Position numbers and translations under genes: made by a program. From Apis mellifera (taxonomy: Eukaryota; Arthropoda; Insecta; Hymenoptera; Apidae): a stretch of 64,000 nucleotides of DNA. The notes under the pieces are model-generated. The model ran no database searches and was not told the origin of the DNA. It worked only from the letters and a program-made list of their open reading frames with translations. How positions within the stretch are numbered: the stretch's first letter is position 1; each line of letters starts with the position of its first letter. Where the stretch lies: contig NC_037648.1 of assembly GCF_003254395.2 (NCBI RefSeq), forward strand, positions 12,648,330-12,712,329, in the 5' to 3' direction. Below are positions 22,335-36,758 of this stretch, one piece after another.

Positions 22335-25300
22335 AACAAGAATTCGTATTCGAATAATTCCGATGATTCGAAGAACAAATATATCAATTATTATTCTAAC
22401 GAGATCGATCATTCTCGACAACGAGGGCCGACATTCGTTCGATTTAGCAACACCCTGGAGAGAGAATCGCGAACAACGACACGCGAGGTGTCAAGGATCT
22501 CTCGAAGGTGAGCAAATTGCAAAACTTGGTTGGTCGTCTATCGCGGACGAACGTGGGCACAAACAGAGGCCGTGCGCTCGACGCTCTTTTTCCTTCGAGA
22601 GGAAGAGAGAGAGAGAGAGAGAGATCTGCATGCGCACAAACAAGTGCAGGTTGTTACGAAAATAGTAATGAAATCTGTGTGTCGTACGTGGGCGACCATT
22701 GGCTCGTGCCGCACACGAGTTTGACCCACAGTTTAAGTCGGCCAAGTCCTTTAATGCTGGGTGTATCCCTTGAAACGAATCGAGTTTAAACGAGACCCGG
22801 CCCATTTCTCATCTCTTCGAAACGTACGTTTCTATGTTCGTACTATCGTGTACCATTATTCTATTCAACTTCTTCATTGAATCTTTGACGAGGTTGCAGT
22901 TAAAGCAGTAAGTCTCTTTTGTCCATCTTTTTAACCGTAATTAATTATCCACATTTCTTTTTTGCAAAGAATTATATATTCCTTTTCTTCGAAAATGTGC
23001 AATTTCCCTTCGAATCGAGATAGAATAAGAAGAGATCTCGATGAAAGTAATTTTAGAATTAAGAATCACGATCTTAACGAATCGTGAAAACCTTACAAAA
23101 TTAATCCGTCCCGATTCGTTCTGACGAAAGTTCCACTAAGCTCCTCGAAGACTAAATGAAACACGTTCTCTTTAACAACGACGGTTGTTAATGAGATTAA
23201 GGAGACAACAGAAACCGTATTTATCACGTTCGTTTCTTTCGTTTAACGGCGTTCCTTGCCCTCCATTCGACGAATTGGGAAACGAAAGTTGGAATGGCGG
23301 AGCGCGAAGGGGTTAACTTTGGGAACCTCGATCCTGTACAGGATTCCTTTTATTACCTAGCTTCTCGAACTAAACGTTTCCAACGCAAAAGATTATCGAT
23401 AAACGCTGTGCGGTTGGTGGCCGCCTCGTAAAAAGCCGAACCTCGCCTTTTTCGATAAGAAAGTGGGATACCGAGTAGGTCTGTTCACTTCTTCTCTTTA
23501 CTGTTCAAATAACGCTCCTCGCAATTATCAGCCGAGATATTGATACACGGAAGTGTACAAGCGCGTGAAAAATTACAACGTTCATTTCCTCCTTCTCTTC
23601 GATCCATTTAATTATTCCAAAGGAAGGAAAATGAAATCGAATTTATGGAAAAAATCGTATAGATTTTCCAAGATTTCTAAAAAAAGAGTGACGAACTCCC
23701 GTTAACGAACATTGTTAATATAAAATGTAGTATGTTCCTTGAGAAAACTTGTATATCCAAAAACTTTGATTTCTCTGTAGAAGATGGACAAGGGACTCGG
23801 CGTGACTCATACCGTAGCCAAACGGAGGGAAAACACGAGGGAAATTTTCCCCAATGCCACTCCCCTTTCTAGCTCTAGTCACAGCGTAGAAATTCAAGAG
23901 TACGATGTTGCTCGAATCGAGTCGAATATCGGACGAAAAAAATGTTATCGAAATTACGAATCTGAACTGCGGGTTAAGAAAAAGGCTGCGTTTTCCCTTC
24001 GTGCAAACCCGTTTCTGGGAAACGGTTTAACGGGCAGAAACTTTCGTTTCGACTGGATCTAACGCTGGAAACGGTAACGGTGTTAACGGTACGAACGAGC
24101 TACCAAGAGGCGGGAAAAGTCGGTGGCGGAACGAGGCTAACGTGAATTAGGGAAATAAAAGCTGCGAGAGCTATCGGGGAACGCGTTTCGTTTTGCAATC
24201 GCGTTGTAGCACAACCATTATTCGCGATTAAACCGCGTTACGCTTCGCCTATCCTCGGATGAGCAAGCGGCTGGGCGCTTTATCCAGCGGAAAGAAAGTA
24301 CGATTCAGGATCGCCCCGATTCCCTTCTCTCCGATCTCAACCAGATCTTTTTATTTATCCATTGCCCAACAACGGCCAATCGATTCTCGGAAACGTTGCC
24401 GCTCTCACCTAGATCTTACACAGATCTGTGTGTGTGTGTATATGTATACAAATCTTTGAGTAACGAGAATAAATTTTAGTTTTCGCAGCATTTTCTTGGG
24501 AACGGAATTTCGGGACAACGGGCGTGAATACAATTTCCTTGGACCCCGTTGTGGGTCCAGCTGTTATTCCTTCTGCCTCCAACTGTTTGCCTTCGAGCCA
24601 GAGTAAATAACGTGGAAATTAACCATCATGATTCAGGCAGAACTGTCTGGACCCTTCGTCAACGCTCATCCCGTCGTTCCCTTTTCACCCACTTCCGCGA
24701 CTCCCTGCGTTCCTCTCGAACTCTCTTTTTTTTTTCTTCTTCTCCCCCCTCCCCTTCGCAATTAGCGCGCTCGCATACACACGCACACGCACACGCACGT
24801 GTTCGATGTCGTCGCGCAAACTCGGTTGAACTCGGGTTGCAACACGAATAGGCAGATAGGCACATCTTGGAAAAGGCGAGACACCTCTCCAATATTTGTG
24901 GATTAAGATAGCGCGGTCATCGACCTTGTTCTTCAGAGATAATTAACGATGTGTGTCGATCCACGGTGGCGTGATCTTTTATTCTCGCGCTTTGGTAATT
25001 ACCAAGTATACGCGAAAGAATAAATTTCTGAGTTGTAATTATAAAGTTCGAGCAGGATTTTTTTCACCTCTCTGTGTATTAAAAAAAAAAAAATTCGATA
25101 TTAAATTAGCTTTGATGATTTATTTATTCTTGGTTTGATAAATAAGATGAAACGTATGGTGTAATATCTCGAAAATTGTGATAGATAAGAGGTTAAAAAA
25201 AAGAATCACAATTGAGGGAAATTTATATTTAATATCCTGTGTATTCGTCGATAATCGAGCCTCTTTATTTAATTAGTCTCATTCGTGCGGATATTTAATT

Positions 25301-28300
25301 TTCGTTTCAGGCTCATTCATTCCCGGTTTATTTTATACTTTATTCGTTTATAATCATGCGGAAATTTAATGCCAAAAACGAATAATTATTGACCAAAACT
25401 CGTCATTATTGTCATCTAAAAAAGAAGAGAAGAGTTAGAGGTTAAAAGGAAAAAGTTGGAGCGCGAGCATTTGAAATTTATTCAAAAGCGGTATTCCTCC
25501 TCCGAGTCTCCGTGACAGGTTTCAGAATCACATCCGCTTGAATTATGAAATTCGACGTAACTGGTATAACGTCCGCGGTTTATTTACGGTGGCGCAGCAT
25601 CCGTTTTATCCGGTTTCGAATTTTATTCCCCTCGAACGAAACGCATCGCAGGCCATAAATTGCGCGCGTAAAAGGAATTGGGACGAGTGGAGCCGCCATC
25701 GACACCCTCGCCAAGGTTAAATAACGGATAAGGAGGCGCTCTTTTGTCGAGGATACGACGCGATGCGCATTGCGTGTTAATTACGAAAGGACTGGCGGAG
25801 AAGGAACGATTCGTGTCGTATATTGACTCGTGTCGAATATTTATACTCGAATACGCTCGTTCGAAAATAATACGAAATAACGAAAACAAACTTGCGATAC
25901 TTGCGACTCGTTCGCCCTGGACGCGATGAATAAATACGTTTCCTATATATAGAGAAAAATAACATGCGATGTTGAGCGATTCGAATCGTTGCAAGAGGAG
26001 AAAGAAACGTCGTTTGTTTCTAAAAGGAATAAAAATAAAACGATCGTAGGAAAGAAAAAAATTAAAGGAAACGATAATAACGATTGGCTGTAATAATTCA
26101 ATAATTTTTAAATTACAATTGAATTGTTGTCGAACGATCGACCCCTCCTTCCTTCCTTTCTTTCTTCCTTTCTTTCTTTCTTTCTTTCTTTTTTCTCTTC
26201 CACGTTTGTAAACCTGTTTAGCATTTTATCGTTCGCCTTTATGAATATCGCCTTGACATAATTGCCACGATCGTAGCTTGCACTTTTATCCTTCTTGGAC
26301 CAATCGAATTACACGCCAGACCTTTTCGTCGCGCTTCACAAATCAATCCTCCTCGTTATTTATCTTTTCCTCGAATGGAAACGGAATGGGAACTAGAGAG
26401 TGGTTACACTCGAGATCGAAAGTAGGCGATCTATCCGCCTCTTTCTTCCTTCCCTTCTTTCTTTTTTCTCTGCCGAACGAGAATCACGGAAACGTCATCA
26501 TCATCCACGGCAATTACTGTATCCCACTCTGCGTGGCTCTCGTTCTAAAAACCAGGTCGCCGTAAAAGTTGAACGGTGTTTCCCGTGCTGTTTTTCTTGA
26601 ACAAGGCGGTTCGGAATCTCCCCGTGCCAGATACCCGTTCAGCTACGCAGAAGTCTTCCAAGTTTCCCCAATTACTTTCGTTGCCTCCTCCAAGAGCTGC
26701 AGCTCCTCTGATACGGCCACGGATAATCTTGACCTTAATCACGGCATCGATGACGCCGAAGCTGTACGACTGCCCCGCTTTATCATAGAATTTATCATGT
26801 AAGAAAGATCGTGTATCCAAAAATTAATAACACTTTGTATCGAATCAATCGAGGAAGTTCAATCTCTGCTGATTTATCTCGATATAGAACCACTTTTGAG
26901 AATCTTTGGATTCTTGAATCTCGAAAAATGTTCTAACCATATTTTAACAAGTTCATGAATTTTAAATTAGTTTTAAGAGAATCTGATAGAGTACCGTTTT
27001 AACGACTACTCGATCCTTTTTCTTTTTTTCTTTTTATTCTCCTTCCCAGGCAGAGAGAGACCGGTTGGCCACTATAAGCTATAACTATTAACACGATTTC
27101 TTTTTCTGTTTTCTGCGCAGTGTCGCCCAACTGAAGGAAGCGATCGAGAGGGAATGCGGCGTGGTCTCGGCGCACCAGGTGCTGCTGATGAGCGGAGGCG
27201 AAAGCCTGGAACCAACCGCGCGTGTGTGCTCCTACTCGGCCGGAACCGACACGAATCCGATCTATTTGTTCAGCAAGGCCGCCATTGAGAGCCACCTTCC
27301 ACCCACGCCGAGCATAGATTACGGTTCCGGTGAGTGACGAGCTTCTTCACCTGTGAATTTTCTTCAACCCCCTCACCTTTTTTCATTTCCTGCCTCCTTC
27401 TCTCGTCTCCGTACTTTGACTTTTACACCTTTTCCTTCTTCGAGATTCTTGAGGTGGATTTTGTTCCCATGATCCGTGCAATTAATAATAAAATTTGAAA
27501 TTAAAGATTGCAAATGCTATGAGATTTCAAATTCGTTCTTTCGAGATTCAGAATCGTATCTCGTGTGGAGGAGAAGAAAAAAAAAGATAACTGGTTTCGT
27601 TGATCGAGAATCGTGGTTTTTGCGTCAGTTTAGCGAAGATAGCTGTCTCTGTCAACCTCGCCTATGATACAACGGACGAGTCGTGGATTATTTTTCACTC
27701 GATCGAAGGAGGATGATAATTATATTTCGATCGAATCTCGTTACGATCACGTCGATATGGCGTTTACCGTATGCGGTGGATCGTGGATCGGAACGCGAAT
27801 ATCGACCGAGGCTAGCTTCGATGAATGGCGATGTTTCGCGTGTCCAATGGCGCGAAGCTTTGTTATAACATATTCCTCGTCGTTTGGAACGATAGAGGGA
27901 GATGGAGGATTTTCGATTTTTAACAAAGAACTTCCGAGATTTAGCTGTTCATTTTCGGGTGGAATATTCGAGCGTTAAATAAAGATACGTTCCATCTCTT
28001 AGTTTTAGTTTCGTTTTTCTCGTTTTCTCTTCAAATCGAATCTCGTTAAAAATAGAGACAAACGCGTTTCGGAAATCCCCATCCTGTTTATCCATCGAAT
28101 AAATTGCCCCAACAAGTCGCGCAATTCGAGGCGAAATAAAATAAGAAAGAATACCGCTATTCTTCCTCCGTTTCGTGCAACGATGTGTCTCAAATCGCGC
28201 CCCTTGCCCGTCTAGACGCCCGCGGAATCGGGTCGCCATCTTGTCTCTCTCTCTCCATCTTCTGATCCCGTCTCGACGCCTCTTTCCAACGCGTCCACGA

Positions 28301-31300
28301 GCGTCTCGACGTCCGTAACCGGCGCGAGCGTTAACCATGGCGATCCCCCTCCCCCTCCCCGTGTACCGTTAAGTCGTTAACCGCGTGTTATTCCACGATC
28401 CTTACGATCTCATCCATCGAAACCTCGAATCGTGCAACTTCATCGGGAAATTGTATGAAACTCGAAGCGAATTAAATAAAACGATGATAAGATTGTCAAG
28501 ATTTCTTTGGGTTTCGATTCTTTCGATTCTTAGATTCCTTCCATCGTCTTGGTAATCGAATTCGAAGGTTAAATTTTACTTTGACGATAGTTTTGATATT
28601 ATTTTTCTTAATGAGAGCATCGAAGCGATGAATTCTACGTTTTGAATTTCGACGATTTTCAATGAGAGTTAAGAGTACATGGATTGCGTTCGAATCGGGA
28701 CTCTTTCGCTAAAAATCTATAGAAATGTCGCTAACGACGTTGCGCATTCTTTTTTTCCACGTTTATTTCTCTCCAACAAGCGGAATAAAAAATGAGATAC
28801 CGGTTATATTATTATATTGGAAAATAAATAAAACACGAGAGAGTTAACGCTTCGTTCGTCGAACGAACGTTCATTCCTTTTCGTTCCCCGTAAAATCGAT
28901 TTCTTCTAAAGGCACTTTCCTATCCCATCCTCTTATCGTGCCCACCTCGGATTTCGCGCGGCAATTCACGTCCCACGTAAACCGCAGACCGACTCGGTCT
29001 ATCGCGATGCGCCTCGCGTTCACCGTTTCCACCGGTCCCTGAAATAACGATCAAGTTCGCTCTTATCGCTCCCACTTTCGATTTTCGCAACGAAACGCGG
29101 CGACAACGGCTACGTGCCATCCATCGTCAGCCGACTTACTTCCTTCTTCGATTCATTCCTCGTATTGAACATGATCGAACGAACATTCCTACAATTTTTC
29201 CAATTTAGAAATATTCTATTGAATATTTTCTCTTACTTGCGGATATTGAATAATCGGACAAAAATCATCATCCTTCGTTTATTCTTCGTTCTAAGAAATT
29301 TTATGTTTTTGAGAAATGTAAAGTATTTGCTTTTCTTTCCTTTTATGTCGTAATTTAATTTTCGTGTCAAAAATAGGATTTTTTGCAAATGTATGGATAT
29401 CGATCGAAGATTAATTCACCAACAATTATTCTTCGTTTACCGTTATCCTTCATTCGCAAGGTATTTCTATTTGACTTTGGTATCAATTTAATCCTCATAT
29501 CAAAATTTTCCACGAAATATACGATTTTTCTTAACATATAGATATCGATCGAGGATTAATTCGTCAACAATCATCTCTCCTTTACCTTTATCCTTAGATT
29601 TATTCGAACGCAATTCCTACTTGATTTTGGTCAATTAATCTTCATATTAAAATTTTTCATGAAATATACGATTTTTTGCGAACATATGGAAATCGATCAA
29701 GGATTAATTCGCCAACAATCAGTTTATCTTTATTTTTCGATTCATTCGCAAGGTATTCCTATTTGATTTTGGTGTCAATTTAATCCTCATATCAAAATTT
29801 TCCACGAAATATACGATTTTTTGCAAACATATGGATATCGATCGAGGATTAATTTGCCAACAATCATCTTTCGTTTACCTTTATCTTTCGATTCATTCCT
29901 ACTTAACTTTGATGTCAATTTAATCCTCGTGTTAAAATTTTCCAATTATTCGAAATATCCAATTTTTCTTAATACATGGATATCGATTAATTCGCCAACA
30001 ATTATTTCTCGTTTATCTTTATCTTTTTCATTCGGTATTTATATTGACTTTAATGGCAATTTAATCCTCACATTAAAATTTTCCACGAAATATATTTTTT
30101 GCAAACATATGGATATCGATCGAGGATTAATTCGCCAACAATCAGTTTACCTTTATCCTTCGATTCATTCGCAAAGTATTTCTACTTGACTTTGCTGGCA
30201 ATTTAATCCTCGTGTCAAAATTTTCCAATCATTCGAAATATCCAATTTTTCTTAATACATGAATATCGATTAATTCGCCAACAATTATTTATCTTTATTC
30301 TTCGATTCATTCGCAAGATATTCTTACTTGACTTTGGTATCAATTTAATCCTCGTATGAAAATTTTCCAATTATTCGAAATATCCAATTTTTCTTAATAC
30401 ATGAATATCGATTAATTCGCCAACAATTATTTATCTTTATTCTTCGATTCATTCGCAAGGTATTTCTACTTGACTTTAGTGTCAATTTAATCCTTGTGTC
30501 AAAATTTTTCAATTATTCGAAATATCCAATTTTTCTTAATACATGGATATCGATTAATTCGCCAACAATTATTTATCTTTATTCTTCGATTCATTCGCAA
30601 GATATTCCTATTTGATTTTGGTGTCAATTTAATCCTCGTGTCAAAATTTTCCAATCATTCGAAATATCCAATTTTTCTTAATATATGAATATCGATTAAT
30701 TCGCCAACAATTATTTATCTTTATTCTTCGATTCATTCGCAAGGTATTCCTACTTGACTTTGGTGTCAATTTAATCCTCGTGTCAAAATTTTCCAATTAT
30801 TCGAAATATCCAATTTTTCTTAATACATGGATATCGATTAATTCGCCAACAATTATTTATCTTTATTCTTCGATTCATTCGCAAGATATTCCTACTTGAC
30901 TTTGGTATCAATTTAATCCTCATATGAAAATTTTCCACGAAATATCCAATTTTTCTTAACACATGTATATCGGATTAATTCCTTCCTTTTACCTTTATCG
31001 CACAATTTCCATTCCGAAACGAGGAGAGGTACGGTTGGAAGGTTAACGACAAATTGATCGAAACCGTTACACTTCCTTCGGGCGACACAACATAGTTACA
31101 CAACAGAGATGTTTTATTGGCTGAATTAAAAGGGTCACGATCAGAAAACGGAAGGTTTCCATCTTTCGCATGCATCTTTCGCTTACGTAAAGCGTTCATC
31201 GGCGAAAACAAAATTTGCATCTCCATGAATATTCTCCATAAATTCTCTCCGGATACCCATCGTACCCTTCTTTTCCTCTTTTTTTTCGTGCGGTTAAGCA

Positions 31301-34300
31301 GCAAAGCGTCTCGAATCGCAGGGAGGACTCCCTCCTTCCCCCCTCCTCTCCAATTTAAATCTCTCCTCTCCTCCGATCCTTCCCTTTCGAGCGAGAAACT
31401 CGGACGAAACGCAGGCACGACGAGAGATAGGCGCTGCCCGTAGACGCAACAAGACTTTGACCCGCGTCAATGGGCAACTCGCGGCCAACTTTGACCCGAT
31501 TCCTTTATGTCCGACGGATAACGATCTCGTTTCTTTGAGAAACGTCACCAACGAACTGGCCGCCTCGTCGAACTGGGTCGACGCATCGTTTCCTCGGCAA
31601 AATTGCTTAATCGCCGGCACGCGGTTGAAAGAATCGAAAGACAGTCGAAATTTCGCTCGCGATATTGCTATATCCATGGATATAGTTTAGGTGAAAGGGA
31701 AAAAAACGTGGCGGGAAGTCGCGTTTCGAAATCAGGCTGAACGGAAATTAGGATAGGCGAATTTTTAAACGGGGGAAGGAAGTGGGTCGGTTTAATGTTA
31801 TCTTGTTGCGCTGCCTAGTTCGAATAATAACTTGCATCCATGTATCCGAGCGTCTTGTTAAAGCGATTCTCTTCTTCTTCTTTTTTCTTGAAAATTGAAA
31901 CTGTTTCTCTCTTTCTTTTTTATAGCGACAAATTTCTGTTTCGTGAAATCGAAGGAAAGAAAGAAAGATGGAAACGATTATTAAGACACGAATAATCTCT
32001 TTCTCCTTGTTTATTCCTTCGTGACCACGTTTTCTTAAAGCCGATATTTCAAGAGTTCGGGGACACGGCTATCGATCCTGTTTCAAGGGTGCAATGACAC
32101 GCGTGTAAAACCTTCGTCCGGCAGTGAAATTGATTGATCGATTCTCGAATATTTCTCTCTCTTCTCCATTGTCGAGTATCCTTTCTTCCATCGCTTTTGG
32201 AATTACGAGTGAATCAAATACGATTCTCTCAAACTCGAGAGTGTTTAACTTTAAGCGATCGAGAAACGAAAGGAAAACGTCTCTTCTTTCTCCCCCGATT
32301 ATACATGCGATACGCGAATAGCAGCACACGTGCCCGATAGATAAAAGTGTAGAAAAATATACATGTTTCTTTGCCTCGACAAATTTTTAATTACGAGCTC
32401 GAGCCATTACAAACACACACACCGATACGATAATCGCGTAAAGCAATGACATAACAGGTTACGAGAGAGAGAAAGGAACAGCGAGTAGATAAGGAAATTG
32501 CTGGAGTAGCGATTCGAGTAGAATTTCGCTACTTTGTATCGATATGCAACGATTTCTCTCCATCTCATTTCGAACTCTTATCGGGAAGAAGAGTTTCCTG
32601 GAATCGAACCGAGTTCATTTTCATAACGTCTCGTGCGTTCGAATATCCAACGTTACATAACCATCAAGAGGATCAATCTATAAAGTAAGAGTTAACAGGT
32701 GGAACGTTTATTTCTCTCGTAGGCAAGAATGATTTTTTCATCAATTTCCCTCTAATAAATAAATTTGTATCATTCGACTATTTATCCTCGAGGAATGATG
32801 ATCTGGAAATAAGTGTGGATCGGAGCATTATCGTGGGACGTGTCTCGTTGACCAAAGGAGAAGAAGAGGAAGAAGGGATCGTTGTGTTTGCAAGGAGCGG
32901 TCAGTTGTCACGATCTGCATACAGTTTAAATGCTGGACTGTCTCACGGTCTATCTATGCCATGCTTACGTTTCCACCGTCAGCTGACGATTCGACACGCG
33001 AGCCTGTGTCGTCGCTTGGCCGTGTACCGGCTGCAAGCGTTCGAGGAAACGCGGCGGTTTTCGTTAGAGGATGGGACAGCTGCGCACGGATGAATCGGAT
33101 CTACCCGAAGGTAGAGGAGGAATGTAACAGGATGTGGGTTTGGGGAGAAAGGAATATAAACTGCTTGTGAAAACGTTTTTTCTCTTTTTATATCCGGCTA
33201 ATTGTGTCATTTCTGCTAATGAACCATCGCTCGTTTTATCACCGTGATAAGTGTTATCTTATATAATAACGCTCATAAATTAGAAATTCTCCGAAAAAAG
33301 GAAAAAATTGTATTCTCTTTTCTGGGGAAGGGAAGATTAAAAATAATTTCGTATCGATGAAACGAATGATTATATGTATCTACTTGTCATCGATGATTGT
33401 TTATAAGCAAAGAAATTGCTATGCCACTGTGTGTACAATGGTGCTTGAAACTCGAGATATTCGAGTGGGACAATTTCGTTTCGTTCGGACACGGGCGGTT
33501 GCCGTGTTTGTTTACGTTTGAGCTAAGGTGATCTCTAAATCGAGCATCAGGTTTCGCATTCGAGGTCGTTCGAGGCAACGATTCCTTATACCTTACGTAT
33601 CTTAATCCCGTTTCATCGTGGCAATTGACGGACGCTCGTCCCTCGAAGAAGAATTGAACAGGCGAGGAAAGAAAGAAAGAAAGACAAGAAGAGAAAAGAA
33701 TACTTACGTAAATCCTACGTGTATAAATTTTAATATATTCGCCGCTGGAGGATCTTAAAAAGTCATCGAACTCCACTCGATGCCGAGCCTCTGTACAAAC
33801 AAGAACAAATACCTCTTTATTCAAACGAGAGAGAAAGAAAGAGAGAATACGGGCAAAGATCGCTCGAATGAAGAGGAAAAATTCTTTCCAACTTTATTCC
33901 ACTTGGGAATCTTGGGAGAGCGAAAATGGCGGCGAGAAAAGTTCGATTCGGACGAACAGAAGGAAGAAGAAGGCTTGGCCATCGTTGATATCTTTTCTCG
34001 GCCATTGGATTCAATTGGCCGTCAGCTGACTCGCCTCGGGATGCGCGCGAAATTGGATTCCTTCTTTCTCTCGATGGAAACGTCGTGGGCTGGCTCGCCT
34101 CTGACCCCGCGTCCCCATCTCGATAACAGTACGTGAAAACGCACGGAGGTTGGACGGAAGTCCGTTCGGACCCCTGGGTCTTTTATTCCCGCTGGCCTTG
34201 AATTAATTTATCACTAGCGACGCGTGGACGAGTCCTCGCGACGGGTCTTTGGCCTGCTCGAAACTTTCGAACGGATAATGATCGGTCAGGTGAGGGATCC

Positions 34301-36727
34301 AAGTCGAGGTTTCGGGCCATCCGTGGAATGATAAATGGATCTGATTGGATACGTTGTCTTTGCTCTTCCAATTTGAGCAGGTGTTACGTAAAGAAAAAAA
34401 AAGAAAGAAAGAAATATATTCTTTAGAATTATAATATTGAAATTATATTCTTATTATCTGTTATCGCGTGATAAATTGCGATATTTTTAAAATACTATTT
34501 TTTTTGTTATATATATCGTTTTGAATTTTAAATTTCAATTGTTTAAAATTAGACGCTTTATGTAATCGTGTCGTCTAATTACATTCGAATGTCGCGCCTG
34601 TGTTGTGTTAACTAGTCAGTGACATTTAAGAAGAGGGACAATTACAACGTCTGAAGGAGTTTCCCGGTTGAATAAGACGAAGGTGACACGTTATTATTGA
34701 AAGAGACCAGACAGATTATCTTGAATTCCTTCCGAACGGAAAGGCGCGTTCAAACTGTGCGACATCTGGCGAACGTTGTTCGGATTTGGCCTAAGAATAG
34801 AATTCCAACTTTCCTTCTTCTTCTTCTTTTTTCGAAGGAAAGCTTTTCAGGTAACAGTTTTACGCTTTCGAACAACCGTGGAAGGACAACGATAAATCCT
34901 TGCAACCCCATTTTCCCTTTTCTCCCCTTCCCTACTAACGAGTTTTCGAGGTTTCGAATTTTCCCCGGGACACGTGTTTCTACTCGGCGAACTAGAAACT
35001 ATTTTTCCATACTTCGAGGAAATACTCTCCATCCTTGAAGGATGGATACTCTCGAGAATTTTAAATTTCTTCCAGGATGTTGTTCGCGTCCTGGAAAGAA
35101 AAGATCATTCTCTTCGAGGATCGTCGACGCGGAATTTCGTGGAATTTCGCGAGGGAGAGAAACGAGTCGCGGGATAATGGATTCGCCTCGGTTTGAATAA
35201 TGCAATCCGCGCGGACCAATCGATGGGCAAGAAGAATGCCACGTTGGGCTCGTTTAGAAAAGCGAATATCAGCGTGCTGCGTGCACTTGACCGAAGTAGC
35301 TCGAGCACTTGGAACCGATTTCTATCTGCCCTTCCATCATACCTTCCTCTTTGTTCCGATTCGTGGGATCTATCAAGTGTTTCAAGTCGACGACTGGTCC
35401 TCCTTCTTTTCGCATTCTTCTTTCGACGAGGCAAATTAAAAAAAACGTAAGCGAACGACGAGATTTGTTTGAAAGACCGTGGAAGAAGCTTTCTTAAACG
35501 TTTAGATTCAATAATCCTTCGATAATCCTTTCTTTACAGATTAAATTATATACCGCGAAAAATTATAATTAAAAGAAAGAAACAATTTTCCCGTCGATTT
35601 CTTTTTTTTCTTTTCGAAGGAAAAGGAGAGAATATTCGAGATTCGAGCGTTAGATCGATTAGAAACTGAATTGGTGAATCATATCTCGAACGAAGTAATT
35701 AAAAATAATAATTTCCTCGTCGATTTTTCTTTTTTTTTTTCAAAGGAAAGAGAAAGAATCGGGAATTCGCATGGGTCCACGCTTGATTAGAAATTAAATT
35801 GGTAAAAATCGCGAATAATAGTTAAGAAAAAACCGATTTTTCTTTCGAAGGAAAATCGAGAGATCCACACTTGAACGATTATTATTCGAGGATGAACGAT
35901 TTTATTTCCTTCTCCCCTTTTCATCCCCTCGACGATCGATCCTCGCCATCCTTTCCTCTCTAATCTCTCCTCCTCGACTCTCTCTCTCTCTCTCTTTCTC
36001 TGCGCTGTAAACACGGTAATCTGTGGATACATGTTCGTAAACAGCGGTACGTGGACATTCACACGAGCCAGATATTATTCGACGTGTTATTTCGTCCCTA
36101 TCTTCGCGTTCGCGGAACGAGTTTCGCGATAGCGGGTTGATATCTGCTCGTAAAAGCTTGGGAATAAAAAAAAAAGAAAGAAAAAGGGAGAAGGCTGACC
36201 GGGGGGGGGGAGGGGAAGGGGTTTAATAAATCTCTCCGTTCAACGACTCCTCCGTTTTATCGGGATTCCATGCCAGAAACTCGCGGTGCGTGCGTAACGA
36301 AAAAAAGGAAAGGGAAAATTTTGTATAAATCGTGGACGAAATCCTTCGATTCCTCTTCCTTTCCAATTCTTGTCAAATTGAACTTGAATTTTCTTTTCGA
36401 AGAAGGAGGGAATGCCTAATTTTCATAGAACGGAGATGGCCGCTCGTAGTTAATGGTTTCAGAGAGAGATGTATTGTTGTTCGACTCGAACGCAATGGCG
36501 GTAGTCATTAATTTTAATTTTCCTTATCTCCTTATGGAAAAGAGGTATTTGAATATTACGTAAGGAAAAAAAAAAAAAAAAATTTCATTGCGAATTCAGA
36601 ATCCATTCATTTCTCTCTCTCTCTCTCTCGCTCGCTCGCTCGCTCGCTCGCTCTCTCGCATACGTCGCATCTACGCAAACGGCGTGGCTAGATAACTTGT
36701 ACTATTGGTTAGTTTTTTCTTTTTTTC

Positions 36728-36758
<31 letters not shown>

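Noticed and set aside
29821..30189. ORFs through the 143-bp array
   Set aside because: Repeat-derived frames that break at different points in each copy; no conserved frame across units.
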